From Xanthostigma xanthostigma (taxonomy: Eukaryota > Arthropoda > Insecta > Raphidioptera > Raphidiidae), in the NCBI GenBank assembly GCA_963575645.1, contig OY754471.1, forward strand, positions 32,682,401-32,746,400: DNA of 64,000 nucleotides, in the 5' to 3' direction. Shown one piece after another: positions 11,484-21,657 of this stretch. The translations under genes were made by a program, and so were the position numbers. The notes under the pieces were generated by a model that searched no databases, had not been told where the DNA came from, and worked only from the letters and a program-made list of their open reading frames with translations. Position 1 is the stretch's first letter; the number at the start of each line of letters is the position of its first letter.

Positions 11484-11773
11484 GGGAGCCGGTAACAGTA
11501 AAACTGCACTTATACGGATTCTGAATTGTATTATAGGAATGAAAAGTATTTAATCATAGGTACAACATAGGCCCGGTGTACCAAGGTTTATCCTGGCGGA
11601 AATATTTTTTATAAATTTTTATTTTTTTAATAATCAAAATTAATTTGCACTTTTAAGGAAATTAATTTTTCAAAGACCATTTTATTGCAAATTTTATGTA
11701 TTTTCAAAAAAAATTGGTGTGCCAAGGTTTATCCTGGCAGAAAAGTCTGTCACACCACTTTACATATTATAGC
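11484..11773. repeat. Left arm of ~290-base inverted repeat
   Basis: Starts gggagccggtaacagtaaaa and ends cacaccactttacatattat. It is nearly the exact reverse complement of 16711-16998. Each arm holds two tcctggc boxes (caaggtttatcctggc). The arms enclose ~4.9 kb with transposon-protein remnants and the 120-base array. Confidence 0.85.
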
Positions 11774-11988
11774 TTCAACCCTAAAAACTAATACCGGGAA
11801 GGAAAGTAAAGGTCATTGATTTAAATGTATTGCTGGGAAACATTATTTATTTATGAAATGCAGCATTCCATTTATTCATAATTTTGTCAATTTCTATACA
11901 TTAGTTATTTAATAAATGCAGGAACAAGAGAAATAAAAAATAAAGATCATACTATTAAGCTACATACAAACATCATATATTATTACAA

Positions 11989-12428
11989 TTAGTCAAAATC
12001 ATCTATATCATCACACCCATAATATTTATTTCTTTGAGATTCTAGAGCTTCCTCCTCATTTTTCTCTTCATCCTGATAATTTTGAACAATTTCTTCAACA
12101 GTAAGAGGAGCTGCCTGGCCATAATGGTTCTAGTTTATTTTTCTCACTAAGTTGCCAACCACACGCTGTCGGGTCGTAATGCACGATTGTTCGGTTGCAT
12201 TTTGCCACATTGCATTTATAAACGTTGTTCTTAAAAATTTTTGTGATAATGATTTCCAACAGGGAGGAATATTGCTGGAATTAAAATTTATCATGCCCTG
12301 ATAAAATCTATCATTGTTGCTGACACTAGCGAAAAGTTTTATAAATAATTCGAATCTCGCCTTATTAACACTGTTATTATTGACTTTATAAAGTTCATTA
12401 GTAAATTTTTGTAGTATATCTGTTTTTA
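11989..12428 (-). pseudogene. C-terminal relic of a transposon-type protein
   Basis: On the minus strand the frame runs from about 12428: NKARFELFIKLF, then SNIPPCWKSLSQKFLRTTF and INAMWQNATE. A single in-frame TAG (12130-12132) follows, then the same frame continues to an acidic C-terminus ending DDIDDFD and TAA at 11989. I recall the pattern S-LPPC...L...R..F..AMW from a repeated insect and cnidarian protein family that also has a FTGCDxTxxFxxKGK motif. A fragment with that motif lies at the other end of the arm pair. I cannot name the family. The longer ORF start at 12507 arises from a different repeat abutting the relic. Confidence 0.55.
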
Positions 12429-12429
12429 G

Positions 12430-12923
12430 GCGCGAATAGCGTAAGCTAAAGCGCCTATATGTACTCGCTTTGTCTGTGAATCTGTGTGTCACGTTTTTTT
12501 GTGTCACGCGTACAGCCCAAACGCCTTAACCGATTTTAAAAAACTTTTTTTTGTTCGATTCGTCTCCGCGTAACTTAGCTCGTAACGTCGGCCGATTTTT
12601 AAATTTTGACCCCAGAGGGGAGCAATAAGGAAAAAACGAAGTTTTTCGCTTATAACTCGCTCAATTTAAATCAGATCGGCTCAAAACCTGTCTTAAACGA
12701 AAGAGGAGAAAATTTTACATAAGATTCGTACAACAGAAAACGCCCAAACAGTTTTTTTATACACATTTATATAGAAATAAATTCAATATGATATAACCGA
12801 TGGCAAACAGCTTTCGGTTATCTCTCTCTGTTGCACGGTTTAACATGGCAATTTAAAAATTGCGTATGTTCTGTCTTAAAATAAAATTGGTCGATAATAT
12901 TATTTATTACAATAATGAAATAA
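12430..12923. repeat. Unassigned repeat-like stretch
   Basis: Contains ttaaccgattttaaaaaact and gcttataactcgctcaattt, phrases typical of dispersed insect repeats (degenerate 'orphan' Helitron- or LINE-tail-like sequence). No ORF of note. The class is a guess. Confidence 0.35.
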
Positions 12924-13140
12924 AAAATATAGTTTAAAAAAAACTAAAAAACACGCTTTATATCGGACTAAAAAGTAAAAAATAATTGTTTTAAAATAAG
13001 CTTAAAAAGCGTGGGGCGCTTTGTTCCACATTTTCGTACATCGAGCGCCCAACGCTTTTTAAGCTTATTTTAAAACAATTATTTTTTACTTTTTAGTCCG
13101 ATATAAAGCGTGTTTTTTAGTTTTTTTTAAACTATATTTT
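12924..13140. repeat. Palindromic MITE M2, copy A
   Basis: Two ~95-base arms (ctaaaaaacacgctttatat, then aagcttaaaaagcgt) are almost perfect reverse complements. The ~25-base loop includes attttcgtacatcga. A second copy at 50575-50795 has the loop in the opposite orientation. No coding capacity. Confidence 0.88.
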
Positions 13141-13154
13141 ATTTTTCACTTTTT

Positions 13155-13710
13155 AGTGAGGATCTATAAAAGAATTTATTAATCCTGGGGGTCCTAATAA
13201 GGATAATGGGAAACTGTTATCAAATTATTGCATTGTCATCGGTCCTTGATACGTATGCAAAGTTTCAAATTAATCAGACTTCGGTAAATTGGTGAAAATT
13301 ATGCTCAAAGATTCCGTTACGGACATACATACATAGTTACAACCCAAACTAATATAAAGCGTTTAATAATAAGGATAATGGGAAACTGTTATCAAATTAT
13401 TGCATTGTCATCGGTCCTTGATACGTATGCAAAGTTTCAAATTAATCAGACTTCGGGAAATTGGTGAAAATAAAGCGTTTACTACAGAGGATCTATAAAA
13501 GAATTTATTAATCCTGGGGGTCCTAATAAGGATAATGGGAAACTGTTATCAAATTATTGCATTGTCATCGGTCCTTGATACGTATGCAAAGTTTCAAATT
13601 AATCAGACTTCGGGAAATTGGTGAAAATTATGCTCAAAGATTCCGTTACGGTAGTTAGTTACATACATACATACATAGTTACTTACAACCCAAGCTAATA
13701 TAAAGCGTAG
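13155..13710. repeat. Three direct copies of a LINE-tail-like repeat
   Basis: The block ggataatgggaaactgttat, then ggtccttgatacgtatgcaa and ttaatcagacttcgg occurs three times, starting near 13201, 13379 and 13530. Two copies end in gattccgttacgg, catacatac and ctaatataaagcg. The middle copy is truncated. The tail resembles 3' ends of non-LTR elements or SINEs, which is an inference. Confidence 0.75.
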
Positions 13711-14240
13711 CGGTAGCATTTGTTCAAAAACGGATGCCGTTTCGAATATTTGTGAATTGCAACGCCTTCTGATATAACAATTTGAATAACTAATTATTAG
13801 AACATAGGTAATACTTTGGACAGATGCAAACGTCATTTTTGACATTTCTTACCATTCCGACACCACGGATGAGCGGATTGAAACCAAATTTTGGGAGGAT
13901 GTTTGATATGCAAATATGAAGTGGCCTACTGTTTTTGGGGAACATTGGCGCATGCGTAAAAGAATATATATCTTATAATGTTGTTTTATATAATAATAAT
14001 AATAGGGGAATTATAAAACGATTGAATAAAAAAAAAACTTGGTGACTGATGATGAGATACTGTTTTAATAACTTGAGATACTAAAATAATAGTTGAGTGA
14101 CTAAATTAATAAGTGAGCGACTGAATTACTAAGTGAGCGACTAGAATTCCTTCGGTAATTTTGAAGCAGATATCTTCAACCGATTAAGATGAAAATTTGT
14201 ATACACGTTTAGTTGGGATGACAATGCATGGTTAGCTGTG

Positions 14241-16478
14241 TGACGTCACTCTAAATCCAATATGGCGGACTTCTAAATATGGCGGACTAATTTTATTATG
14301 CTTTCCTACAATATGGGTATCAAATGAAAGGGCTTGCTGAGAATAACTCGAAAAATAAAGTGACGTCACTCTAAATCTAATATGGCGTACTTCTAAAGAT
14401 GGCGGACTAAGTTTTTTATGCTTTCCTACAATATGGGTATCAAATGAAAGGGCTTGCTGAAAATAACTCGAAAAATAAAGTGACGTCACTCTAAATCTAA
14501 TATGGCGGACTTCTAAAGATGGCGGACTAATTTTATTATGCTTTCCTACAATATGGGTATCAAATGAAAGGGCTTGCTGAGAATAACTCGAAAAATAAAG
14601 TGACGTCACTCTAAATCTAATATGGCGTACTTCTAAAGATGGCGGACTAAGTTTTTTATGCTTTCCTACAATATGGGTATCAAATGAAAGGGCTTGCTGA
14701 AAATAACTCGAAAAATAAAGTGACGTCACTCTAAATCTAATATGGCGGACTTCTAAAGATGGCGGACTAATTTTATTATGCTTTCCTACAATATGGGTAT
14801 CAAATGAAAGGGCTTGCTGAGAATAACTCGAAAAATAAAGTGACGTCACTCTAAAACCAATATGGCGAACTTCTAAAGATGGCGGACTAAGTTTTTTATG
14901 CTTTCCTACAATATGGGTATCAAATGAAAGGGCTTGCTGAAAATAACTCGAAAAATAAAGTGACGTCACTCTAAATCCAATATGGCGGACTTCTAAAGAT
15001 GGCGGACTAATTTTATTATGCTTTCCTACAATATGGGTATCAAATGAAAGGGCTTGCTGAGAATAACTCGAAAAATAAAGTGACGCCACTCTAAATCCAA
15101 TATGGCGGACTTCTAAAGATGGCGGACTAAGTTTTTTATGCTTTCCTACAATATGGGTATCAAATGAAAGGGCTTGCTGAAAATAACTCGAAAAATAAAG
15201 TGACGTCACTCTAAATCCAATATGGCGGACTTCTAAAGATGGCGGACTAATTTTATTATGCTTTCCTACAATATGGGTATCAAATGAAAGGGCTTGCTGA
15301 GAATAACTCGAAAAATAAAGTGACGTCACTCTAAAATCAATATGGCGGACTTCTAAAGATGGCGGACTAAGTTTTTTATGCTTTCCTACAATATGGGTAT
15401 CAAATGAAAGGGATTGCTGAAAATAACTCGAAAAATAAAGTGACGTCACTCTAAATCCAATATGGCGGACTTCTAAAGATGGCGGACTAATTTTATTATG
15501 CTTTCCTACAATATGGGTATCAAATGAAAGGGATTGCTGAAAATAACTCGAAAAATAAAGTGACGTCACTCTAAATCCAATATGGCGGACTTCTAAAGAT
15601 GGCGGACTAATTTTATTATGCTTTCCTACAATATGGGTATCAAATAAAAGGGCTTGCTGAGAATAACTCGAAAAATAAAGTGACGTCACTCTAAATCCAA
15701 TATGGCGGACTTCTAAAGATGGCGGACTAATTTTATTATGCTTTCCTACAATATGGGTATCAAATGAAAGGGCTTGCTGTGAATAACTCTCGAAAAATAA
15801 AGTGACGTCACTCTAAAACCAATATGGCGGACTTCTAAAGATGGCGGACTAAGTTTTTTATGATTTCCTACAATATGGGTATCAAATAAAAGGGCTTGCT
15901 GAGAATAACTCGAAAAATAAAGTGACGTCACTCTAAATCCAATATGGCGGACTTCTAAAGATGGCGGACTAAGTTTATTATGCTTTTCTACAATATGGGT
16001 ATCAAATAAAAGGGCTTGCTGAGAATAACTCGAAAAATAAAGTGACGTCACTCTAAATCCAATATGGCGGACTTCTAAAGATGGCGGACTAAGTTTATTA
16101 TGCTTTTCTACAATATGGGTATCAAATGAAAGGGCTTGCTGAAAATAACTCGAAAAATAAAGTGACGTCACTCTAAATCCAATATGGCGGACTTCTAAAG
16201 ATGGCGGACTAATTTTATTATGCTTTCCTACAATATGGGTATCAAATGAAAGGGCTTGCTGTGAATAACTCTCGAAAAATAAAGTGACGTCACTCTAAAT
16301 CCAATATGGCGGACTTCTAAAGATGGCGGACTAAGTTTATTATGCTTTTCTACAATATGGGTATCAAATAAAAGGGCTTGCTGAGAATAACTCGAAAAAT
16401 AAAGTGACGTCACTCTAAATCCAATATGGCGGACTTCTAAAGATGGCGGACTAATTTTATTCCGGGCTAAACGATAAA
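14241..16478. repeat. 120-base tandem array, 19 units, each with a CRE-like site
   Basis: Unit starts (tgacgtcac) are at 14241, 14361, 14481 and so on every 120 bases to 15681, then 15803, 15923, 16043, 16163, 16285 and 16405. Two spacings are 122 because of an added ct in aactctcg. Eighteen of the 19 units keep TGACGTCA; the one at 15081 reads TGACGCCA. Each unit also has two ATGGCGGAC/ATGGCGTAC boxes and ends cgaaaaataaag. The left half alternates two subtypes (gagaataac with ttttattatg; aaaataac with gttttttatg), so a 240-base higher-order unit exists. The 485-codon minus-strand ORF exists only because 120 is divisible by 3. Confidence 0.95.
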
Positions 16479-16485
16479 TATACAC

Positions 16486-16745
16486 CGATTTTCAAACAAA
16501 ATACCGGGGTATATGATGTAAAATTTCGCGCCTTGTAATTCTTGAATTACTTGGGCATGTACTCCCACTGGTTTCTTTATTATAATTAATATCGTCTGGA
16601 TCTGTGAGATGTTGAAAAACATGTTGATATTCTTCACTTTGAGTTAAAAGATTACGCCTTTATTTTTCCTTTACGTACGAAAGCTGCAGTGTAGTCACTC
16701 CCTGTGAAGGCTATAATATATAAAGTGGTGTGACAGACTTTTCTG
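16486..16745 (-). pseudogene. Transposon-protein relic with FTGSDYTAAF motif
   Basis: The minus-strand frame reads TTLYIIAFTGSDYTAAFVRK then GKIKA and a stop at 16654. A one-base shift continues as RNLLTQSEEYQHVFQHLTDP. The FTG(C/S)DxTxAFxxKGK signature occurs in a recurrent metazoan transposon-like protein family. The matching C-terminal part lies at 11989-12428 in the same orientation, so one gene was probably split by the 120-base array. A frameshift and the missing N-terminus make it non-functional. Confidence 0.55.
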
Positions 16746-16998
16746 CCAGGATAAACCTTGGCACACCATTTTTTTTGAAAATACATAAAATTTGCAATAA
16801 AATGGTCTTTGAGAAATTAATTTCCTTAAAAGTGCAAATTACTTACGATTATTAAAAAAATAAAAATTTATAAAAAATATTTCTGCCAGGATAAACCCTG
16901 GCACACCGGGCCAATGTTGTACCTATGATTAAATACTTTTCATTCCTATGCTACATTTCAGAATCCGTATAAGTGCAGTTTTACTGTTACCGGCTCCC
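16711..16998. repeat. Right arm of ~290-base inverted repeat
   Basis: Reverse complement of 11484-11773, ending cagttttactgttaccggct. The inner edge overlaps the TTLYII codons of the relic, so the left arm also carries a copied bit of that coding sequence. The 83-codon minus-strand ORF at 16929-17180 runs out of this arm and is not supported as a gene. Confidence 0.85.
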
Positions 16999-17208
16999 CG
17001 CCTCTCATATAAACGAGGCCTCAGAGTGCCCATCGGCAAAAATTTTATAGACACATACTCTCCCCAAACTTTGTATATAGCTTCACTAGGCCTAGTCTGA
17101 CACCTATTTCCTCTATGACTTTTCTTGATTTTAGAGCGTTTTCTCTCTAAATTTTCCGAAAGATGTCGTCTTGCCGACATGTAAAAATTTATAGATACTG
17201 TTTGTTTT

Positions 17209-17384
17209 TAACTTCCCGCTTTAAAAAAAAAAAAAAAAAAATTTTTTTTTTTTCAAAAATCGGGAAGTTATTGGTTTCACCCCGATTTTCGAAAATCGAG
17301 TTTTCGCCAGATCTCGACGTTTTGGGGTCCTAGGAAGCTATTGAAACTATTTTGGCGATGATGTCCGTAGGGCTGTATGTATGG

Positions 17385-17421
<37 letters not shown>

Positions 17422-18295
17422 AACCTTTTATATCTTTTGAACGGAGTGTCCGACTGAAACGTGGTTTGCGGCATCTGACGTGATCTTGGTGAACTTAGAC
17501 TTCCTGAAAATTTGAAACGATTCGGCCCAAAAAATTTTGAGAAATCTTAAAAAAACAAGTTTCAAAAATTTTTAAAAATTTGTTTTTGTAAAAAATTTTC
17601 TAAACTACTAAACCGATTAATTCCAAAAACTAATCAGCTCTTCTCCTTAACAAACTGCGTCGATTTCCGCAAACCGCATCAAAATCGGTTCATTTGTTCA
17701 CGAGAAACCGTGAACGAAAAAATCGTAAAAAAGTGTTTTTTTAAAATGACTCTTAAAATTGTTATCAGATTGATTTTTTTGTAATAAATTACTTTCTTAA
17801 GCTAAAAAAACTGCGTCGATCGCCGCAAACCATATCAAAATTGGTTCATTTGTTCATGAGATAACGTGAACGAAAAATTAGGAAAAAAGTAATTTTTTAA
17901 AATTACTCGTAAAATTCTTATCAAATCGATTTTTTTGTAATAATTTACTTTCTTAGGTTAAAAAAACTGCGTCGATTGCAGCAAACCGCATCAAAATCGG
18001 CTCATTTGTTCACGAGATATCGTGAACGAAAAATTTTAAAAAAGTGTTTTTTTTTAAATTTCTCGTAAAATTCCTATGAGATCGATTTTTCTGTATAAAA
18101 TTACTTTTTAAGGTTAAAAAATTGCGTCGACTGCCGCAAATCGCATCAAAATCGCTTCATTTGTTCATGAGATATCGTGAACGAAAATTTCGTAACAAAG
18201 TGTTTTTTTTTTGAGCTCGAAGAGCTAAAAAATAAACTTCTTGCTATATTTGACATATTTTTGAGCGTTTTGAACTCGAAAATAGCGGGAAGTTA
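17209..18295. repeat. 1.1 kb element with TAACTTCCCGCT termini and tandem core
   Basis: Begins taacttcccgct and ends agcgggaagtta, a perfect 12-base terminal inverted repeat. Inside are an A/T homopolymer hairpin near 17223-17253, a (GT)n/(GTAT)n tract near 17388-17421 and four tandem units. No target duplication is clear. The family is unknown. Confidence 0.7.
17655..18230. repeat. Four ~156-base tandem units
   Basis: Units start at ctgcgtcgat or its variant at 17655, 17811, 17967 and 18122. Each has gcaaaccgcatcaaaatcg, catttgttca and tatcgtgaacgaaaa blocks. They form the core of the 17209-18295 element. Confidence 0.85.
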
Positions 18296-18397
18296 CAGGG
18301 ATGGCCTGCAGGGTCAAACTACTTTTCAAATTTTTTTAATTGGATAGCTTAAAAAGTTCAACCCGACCACTAAAATAATGTTCTCTGACAAATAACA

Positions 18398-18470
18398 TGA
18401 ACCATTTAAAATGTCTGACACCTCGAATATGTCGAACATATTCGAGGTGTCAGGCATTTTAAATGGTTCA
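18398..18470. repeat. Near-perfect 35-base-arm hairpin
   Basis: tgaaccatttaaaatgtctg at the left arm and its near-exact reverse complement at the right arm surround a 3-base loop (18433-18435). The right edge coincides with the start of homology between the two zinc-finger loci. Confidence 0.9.
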
Positions 18471-18631
18471 TTTTGAAGATATAAAAATTGTTTTGCCATA
18501 AATTTGGTAATTTTTAGTGCTATCAGATTAAGAGTGAAAAAAGGGTAGATTACACTTTAAAGAACATTTTTTTTAATAAAATGTTAAGTATCAATAATTT
18601 GAAAATAATTAAAATTTTTCTCGATTGTTAG
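18471..18631 (+). other. Duplicated intron end and splice acceptor of gene 2
   Basis: Closely related to 1914-2068 and ends in a pyrimidine-rich run and gattgttag. It marks the left boundary of the segmental duplication. Confidence 0.8.
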
Positions 18632-20419
18632 ATAACCAGGATCGATGAGAAGCCGAATTTCATCTGCCAATCATGTCACACTAAACTGGAAGAAACTCAT
18701 CAGTTCCTGACACAAATAGAACGGTCTGACAGAACACTGCAACGTTATCTTCAGTTATTATGCGTTTCTGGTAACTCAATTAAAGCTGAAAATTCTATTC
18801 AACCTTCTGAGGATAATTTAATCCTCAACACTAATAACGATATTGTGAAAAATGAATCTTTAGAGCTCAACGACGTGTTTGACACGAAACCTGAAAATGT
18901 CATCCAAGAAAACAAAAATAACGTGGAAATATGTTTAAAATCTGAAATCAAAGTCGAACTGGTTGATGATAATTTATTTTTACCAGACATTTTGTCTAAT
19001 ATAGATGACAACGAATTCATATGTGAAGACTCAAAGATCGACATAGGTGAGACCAAAGTGGGTGAAGATATGACAGTTAACTGGAAAGAGCCAGAATTGG
19101 AAAATTATAATGTAACGGACAAATTAATGGACGAAATATCTTTAAATGTCAATATCAATGACGAAAAGGTGGACGCAAGTTTATTAATTTTTACAGAATC
19201 AGTCGATCACTCGGAAAACGCTTCATCTGTCCGCGATTTGACTCAAATTAGCCGCGAAGATACAAAGATTAATATTGGCGACACATCGCAGAATTCGTGT
19301 TTACGTGCTGCAAATGTGATCGAAAATTATCGTAAATGTGATGAGAGAAATAAAAACCTTCCGATAAATCGTAAGAAACACAAAAAAACAAATAATTTGA
19401 AATCGTATCAATGCGACATTTGCAATAAGTGTTACTCCACTAAGTCTGGTTTCTATTTTCATAAACGAAAACATACTGGTGAAAAACCATATAAAAGCAA
19501 CGTTTGTATTAAATCCTTTATTACATCCGAAAAATTGAAGATCCACCAACGGATACATACCGGAGATAAACCTTATCAGTGTGACATTTGTAAGAAGTGT
19601 TTCGCTCAGTCATCCAATTTAACGTTTCACAAGTGTAAACATACCGGTGAGAAACCTTATCAGTGTGACATTTGTAAGAAGAGCTTCTCTCAGTCATTCA
19701 GTTTAACGGCACACAAACGTATACATACCGGTGAGAAACCTTATCAGTGTGACATTTGTAAGAAGAGTTTCTGTCAGTCATCCAATTTAACGGCACACAA
19801 GCGTAAACATACCGGTAAGAAACCTTATCAGTGTGAAATTTGTAAGAAGAGTTTCTCTCAGTCATCCAATTTAACGTTTCACAAGCGTAAACATACCGGT
19901 GAGAAACCTTATCAGTGTGACATTTGTAAGAAGAGTTTCTCTCAGTCATCCAATTTAACGGCACACAAGCGCAAACATACCGGTAAGAAACCTTATCAGT
20001 GTGAAATTTGTAAGAAGAGTTTCTCTCAGTCATCCAATTTAACGTTTCACAAGCGTAAACATACCGGTGAGAAACCTTATCAGTGTGACATTTGTAAGAA
20101 GAGCTTCTCTAAGTCATTCAGTTTAACTTTACACAAACGTATACATACCGGTGAGAAACCTTATCAGTGTGACATTTGTAAGAAGAGTTTCTCTCAGTCA
20201 TCCACTTTAACGTCACACAAGCGTAAACATACCGGCGAGAAACCTTATCAGTGTGACATTTGTAAGAAGAGTTTCTCTCAGTCATCCAATTTAACGTCAC
20301 ACAAGCGTAAACATACCGGTGAGAAACCTTATCAGTGTGACATTTGTAAGAAGAGTTTCTCTCATTCATCCAATTTAACGTTACACAAGCGTAAACATAC
20401 CGGTGAGAAACCTTATTAG
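18632..20419 (+). CDS. ZAD-C2H2 zinc-finger protein, last exon (gene 2)
   Basis: With exon 1 it encodes 648 residues. The exon opens with [15 protein letters not shown], completing the ZAD. An acidic spacer parallel to that of gene 1 follows, then 12 C2H2 fingers from residue 312. Finger 2 has lost its first cysteine (YKSNVC against YKCNVC in gene 1), so 11 fingers are intact. Two linkers are TGKKPY rather than TGEKPY. The frame stops at TAG right after a TGEKPY linker. Remnants of the missing last finger lie downstream, so the C-terminus is truncated relative to gene 1. It is otherwise open and probably functional as a nuclear DNA-binding regulator. Fingers 5-6 and 7-8 are near-identical pairs, a recent internal duplication. 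Confidence 0.92.
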   Translation: MTRIDEKPNFICQSCHTKLEETHQFLTQIERSDRTLQRYLQLLCVSGNSIKAENSIQPSEDNLILNTNNDIVKNESLELNDVFDTKPENVIQENKNNVEICLKSEIKVELVDDNLFLPDILSNIDDNEFICEDSKIDIGETKVGEDMTVNWKEPELENYNVTDKLMDEISLNVNINDEKVDASLLIFTESVDHSENASSVRDLTQISREDTKINIGDTSQNSCLRAANVIENYRKCDERNKNLPINRKKHKKTNNLKSYQCDICNKCYSTKSGFYFHKRKHTGEKPYKSNVCIKSFITSEKLKIHQRIHTGDKPYQCDICKKCFAQSSNLTFHKCKHTGEKPYQCDICKKSFSQSFSLTAHKRIHTGEKPYQCDICKKSFCQSSNLTAHKRKHTGKKPYQCEICKKSFSQSSNLTFHKRKHTGEKPYQCDICKKSFSQSSNLTAHKRKHTGKKPYQCEICKKSFSQSSNLTFHKRKHTGEKPYQCDICKKSFSKSFSLTLHKRIHTGEKPYQCDICKKSFSQSSTLTSHKRKHTGEKPYQCDICKKSFSQSSNLTSHKRKHTGEKPYQCDICKKSFSHSSNLTLHKRKHTGEKPY

Positions 20420-20650
20420 AAATCTTATTATTAAACATAAGCGTATACATACTCGTTAATAATGTATTTTCATTGAAACGTTGTTTTATTTTTTATAACG
20501 TTTTTAAGAAATGTTTGTTTTGGGAAATTAAAATGTTTTAACTATAATTCTTTCAATGATATACTTTATTCTGATTAATTATTATATTTGTATAGGCCAT
20601 TGGCCGCACGTGCTTGCCACACTCTCGTCTCGTAATGCTTCGCCTAGCTC
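20420..20650 (+). other. 3' flank of gene 2 with zinc-finger remnant
   Basis: At 20433-20459, aaacataagcgtatacatac followed by tcgttaa is the same as the [12 protein letters not shown] end of gene 1, but out of frame and after the stop. A gene 1-like 3' UTR follows to about 20650. The core of the last finger has been lost and replaced by a few bases. Confidence 0.85.
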
Positions 20651-21080
20651 CTGATAAAGGATTCATGATCTACCGATCAACATGGCGGGCTTAATACATA
20701 TTAGTCAGTGACGCTTTTCTTGACGGGATAAGCTGCGGTCATATATATATATAATATTATGTATGTGACCGAGATACACACGACACGTACTTGCAAGCTG
20801 TCGCCGCACACGTCACACGCGTCGCAATTTTAAAACTCCTGTCTCTTACTGCCTCCCGCTTTCGAATTTCAATCCTCCGCAGTCTCTATACATACTCCTT
20901 TGTCAGTTCAACAACATTCGTATGAGGAGCTGACGCTGTTTTATTATATTCTGTGCGTCGTCCACTGAACTTGTTTTCACGGAGTTGATGTATTTTTAAA
21001 CTTTCAATTTTGTCACGATTTCCTGTATACTTCCATGAAAGTTTTAGATTTTTTCAACAATCGTAAAACTGAGATGGTTG
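20651..21080. other. Non-coding stretch
   Basis: No gene recognised. An (AT)n run lies near 20739-20750. A GC-richer patch with cacgtcacacgcgtcgc lies near 20810-20826. Confidence 0.3.
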
Positions 21081-21084
21081 TAAT

Positions 21085-21256
21085 CTATATATTATGTTAA
21101 ATCGTTTGTCCTGACTGACTGATTCATCAACGCCCAGATCAAGCCACTTTAGCTATAAACTTGAAATTTGAACAATAGGTTCCTTTTATGACAAGCACCT
21201 GCTAAGAAGGGATTTTTTGAAATTCGCATCCTAAGGTGGTGTAATGGTTTCAGATA
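21085..21256. repeat. Helitron-like repeat, part left of the Ginger element
   Basis: tctatatattatgttaaatc, gtttgtcctgactgactgat, then ataaacttgaaatttg and aggttccttttatgac are closely matched at 23278-23385. The element resumes after 22900, so the Ginger-like transposon landed inside it. Confidence 0.65.
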
Positions 21257-21657
21257 TATATGTTACGGTTAATACAAGAAAGTAGTTAATTCGCGAATTA
21301 ACCGGCTAATACCCGAATTAACCAATACAGCCGGTTATTACCAAAGAAAGAAATATGATAAAACAATTTTCGCAAATTATTCGGTTAAAACGCGAATTAG
21401 ACAATTTATGATCGGTTATATCCGATAGCTCTTGGCTCTTTCGCAAATTAGCCGGATAATATGAGTAAGCAATTAACCTCAAATTCATAGACGTGCGTAT
21501 AAGTAGTGAGCTGTAATTTTTATTAAAGTAATACAAAATAACAAATGTTCTCCAAATAAAATAAAACAACACTGATAAAAAACAAATAGTTAGTATATTT
21601 ATCATAAAAATGAGAATACCTACTTAGGAATCAAAACTAATACGTACTTACTACATA

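Larger units (their letters stand above)
11228..18631 (+). other. 7.4 kb intron of zinc-finger gene 2
   Basis: Bounded by gtaagt after 11227 and by a T-rich tract ending in ttag before 18632; both sides are phase 0. It is packed with inverted repeats, a transposon relic, a 2.2 kb tandem array and a second repeat element, annotated separately. Its last ~160 bases are shared with the region before exon 2 of gene 1. Confidence 0.8.

Noticed and set aside
13155..13710. CRISPR-like array of direct repeats
   Set aside because: Three long diverged copies in a eukaryotic intron, with no regular spacers or cas genes.
14232..16485. Long minus-strand ORFs of 485, 141 and 85 codons with a 40-residue repeat (TSLYFSSY...)
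   Set aside because: They only read through the 120-base tandem array, whose length is a multiple of 3. No domain, no proper start context, and the array is plainly non-coding repeat DNA.
16929..17180. 83-codon minus-strand ORF as part of the transposon gene
   Set aside because: It runs from unique sequence into the inverted arm and out of frame with the FTGSDYTAAF relic. I could not connect it to that protein.
2069..20419. Genes 1 and 2 as alternative last exons of one gene using the 11069 first exon
   Set aside because: The first exon lies downstream of gene 1's exon, so normal linear splicing cannot join them.
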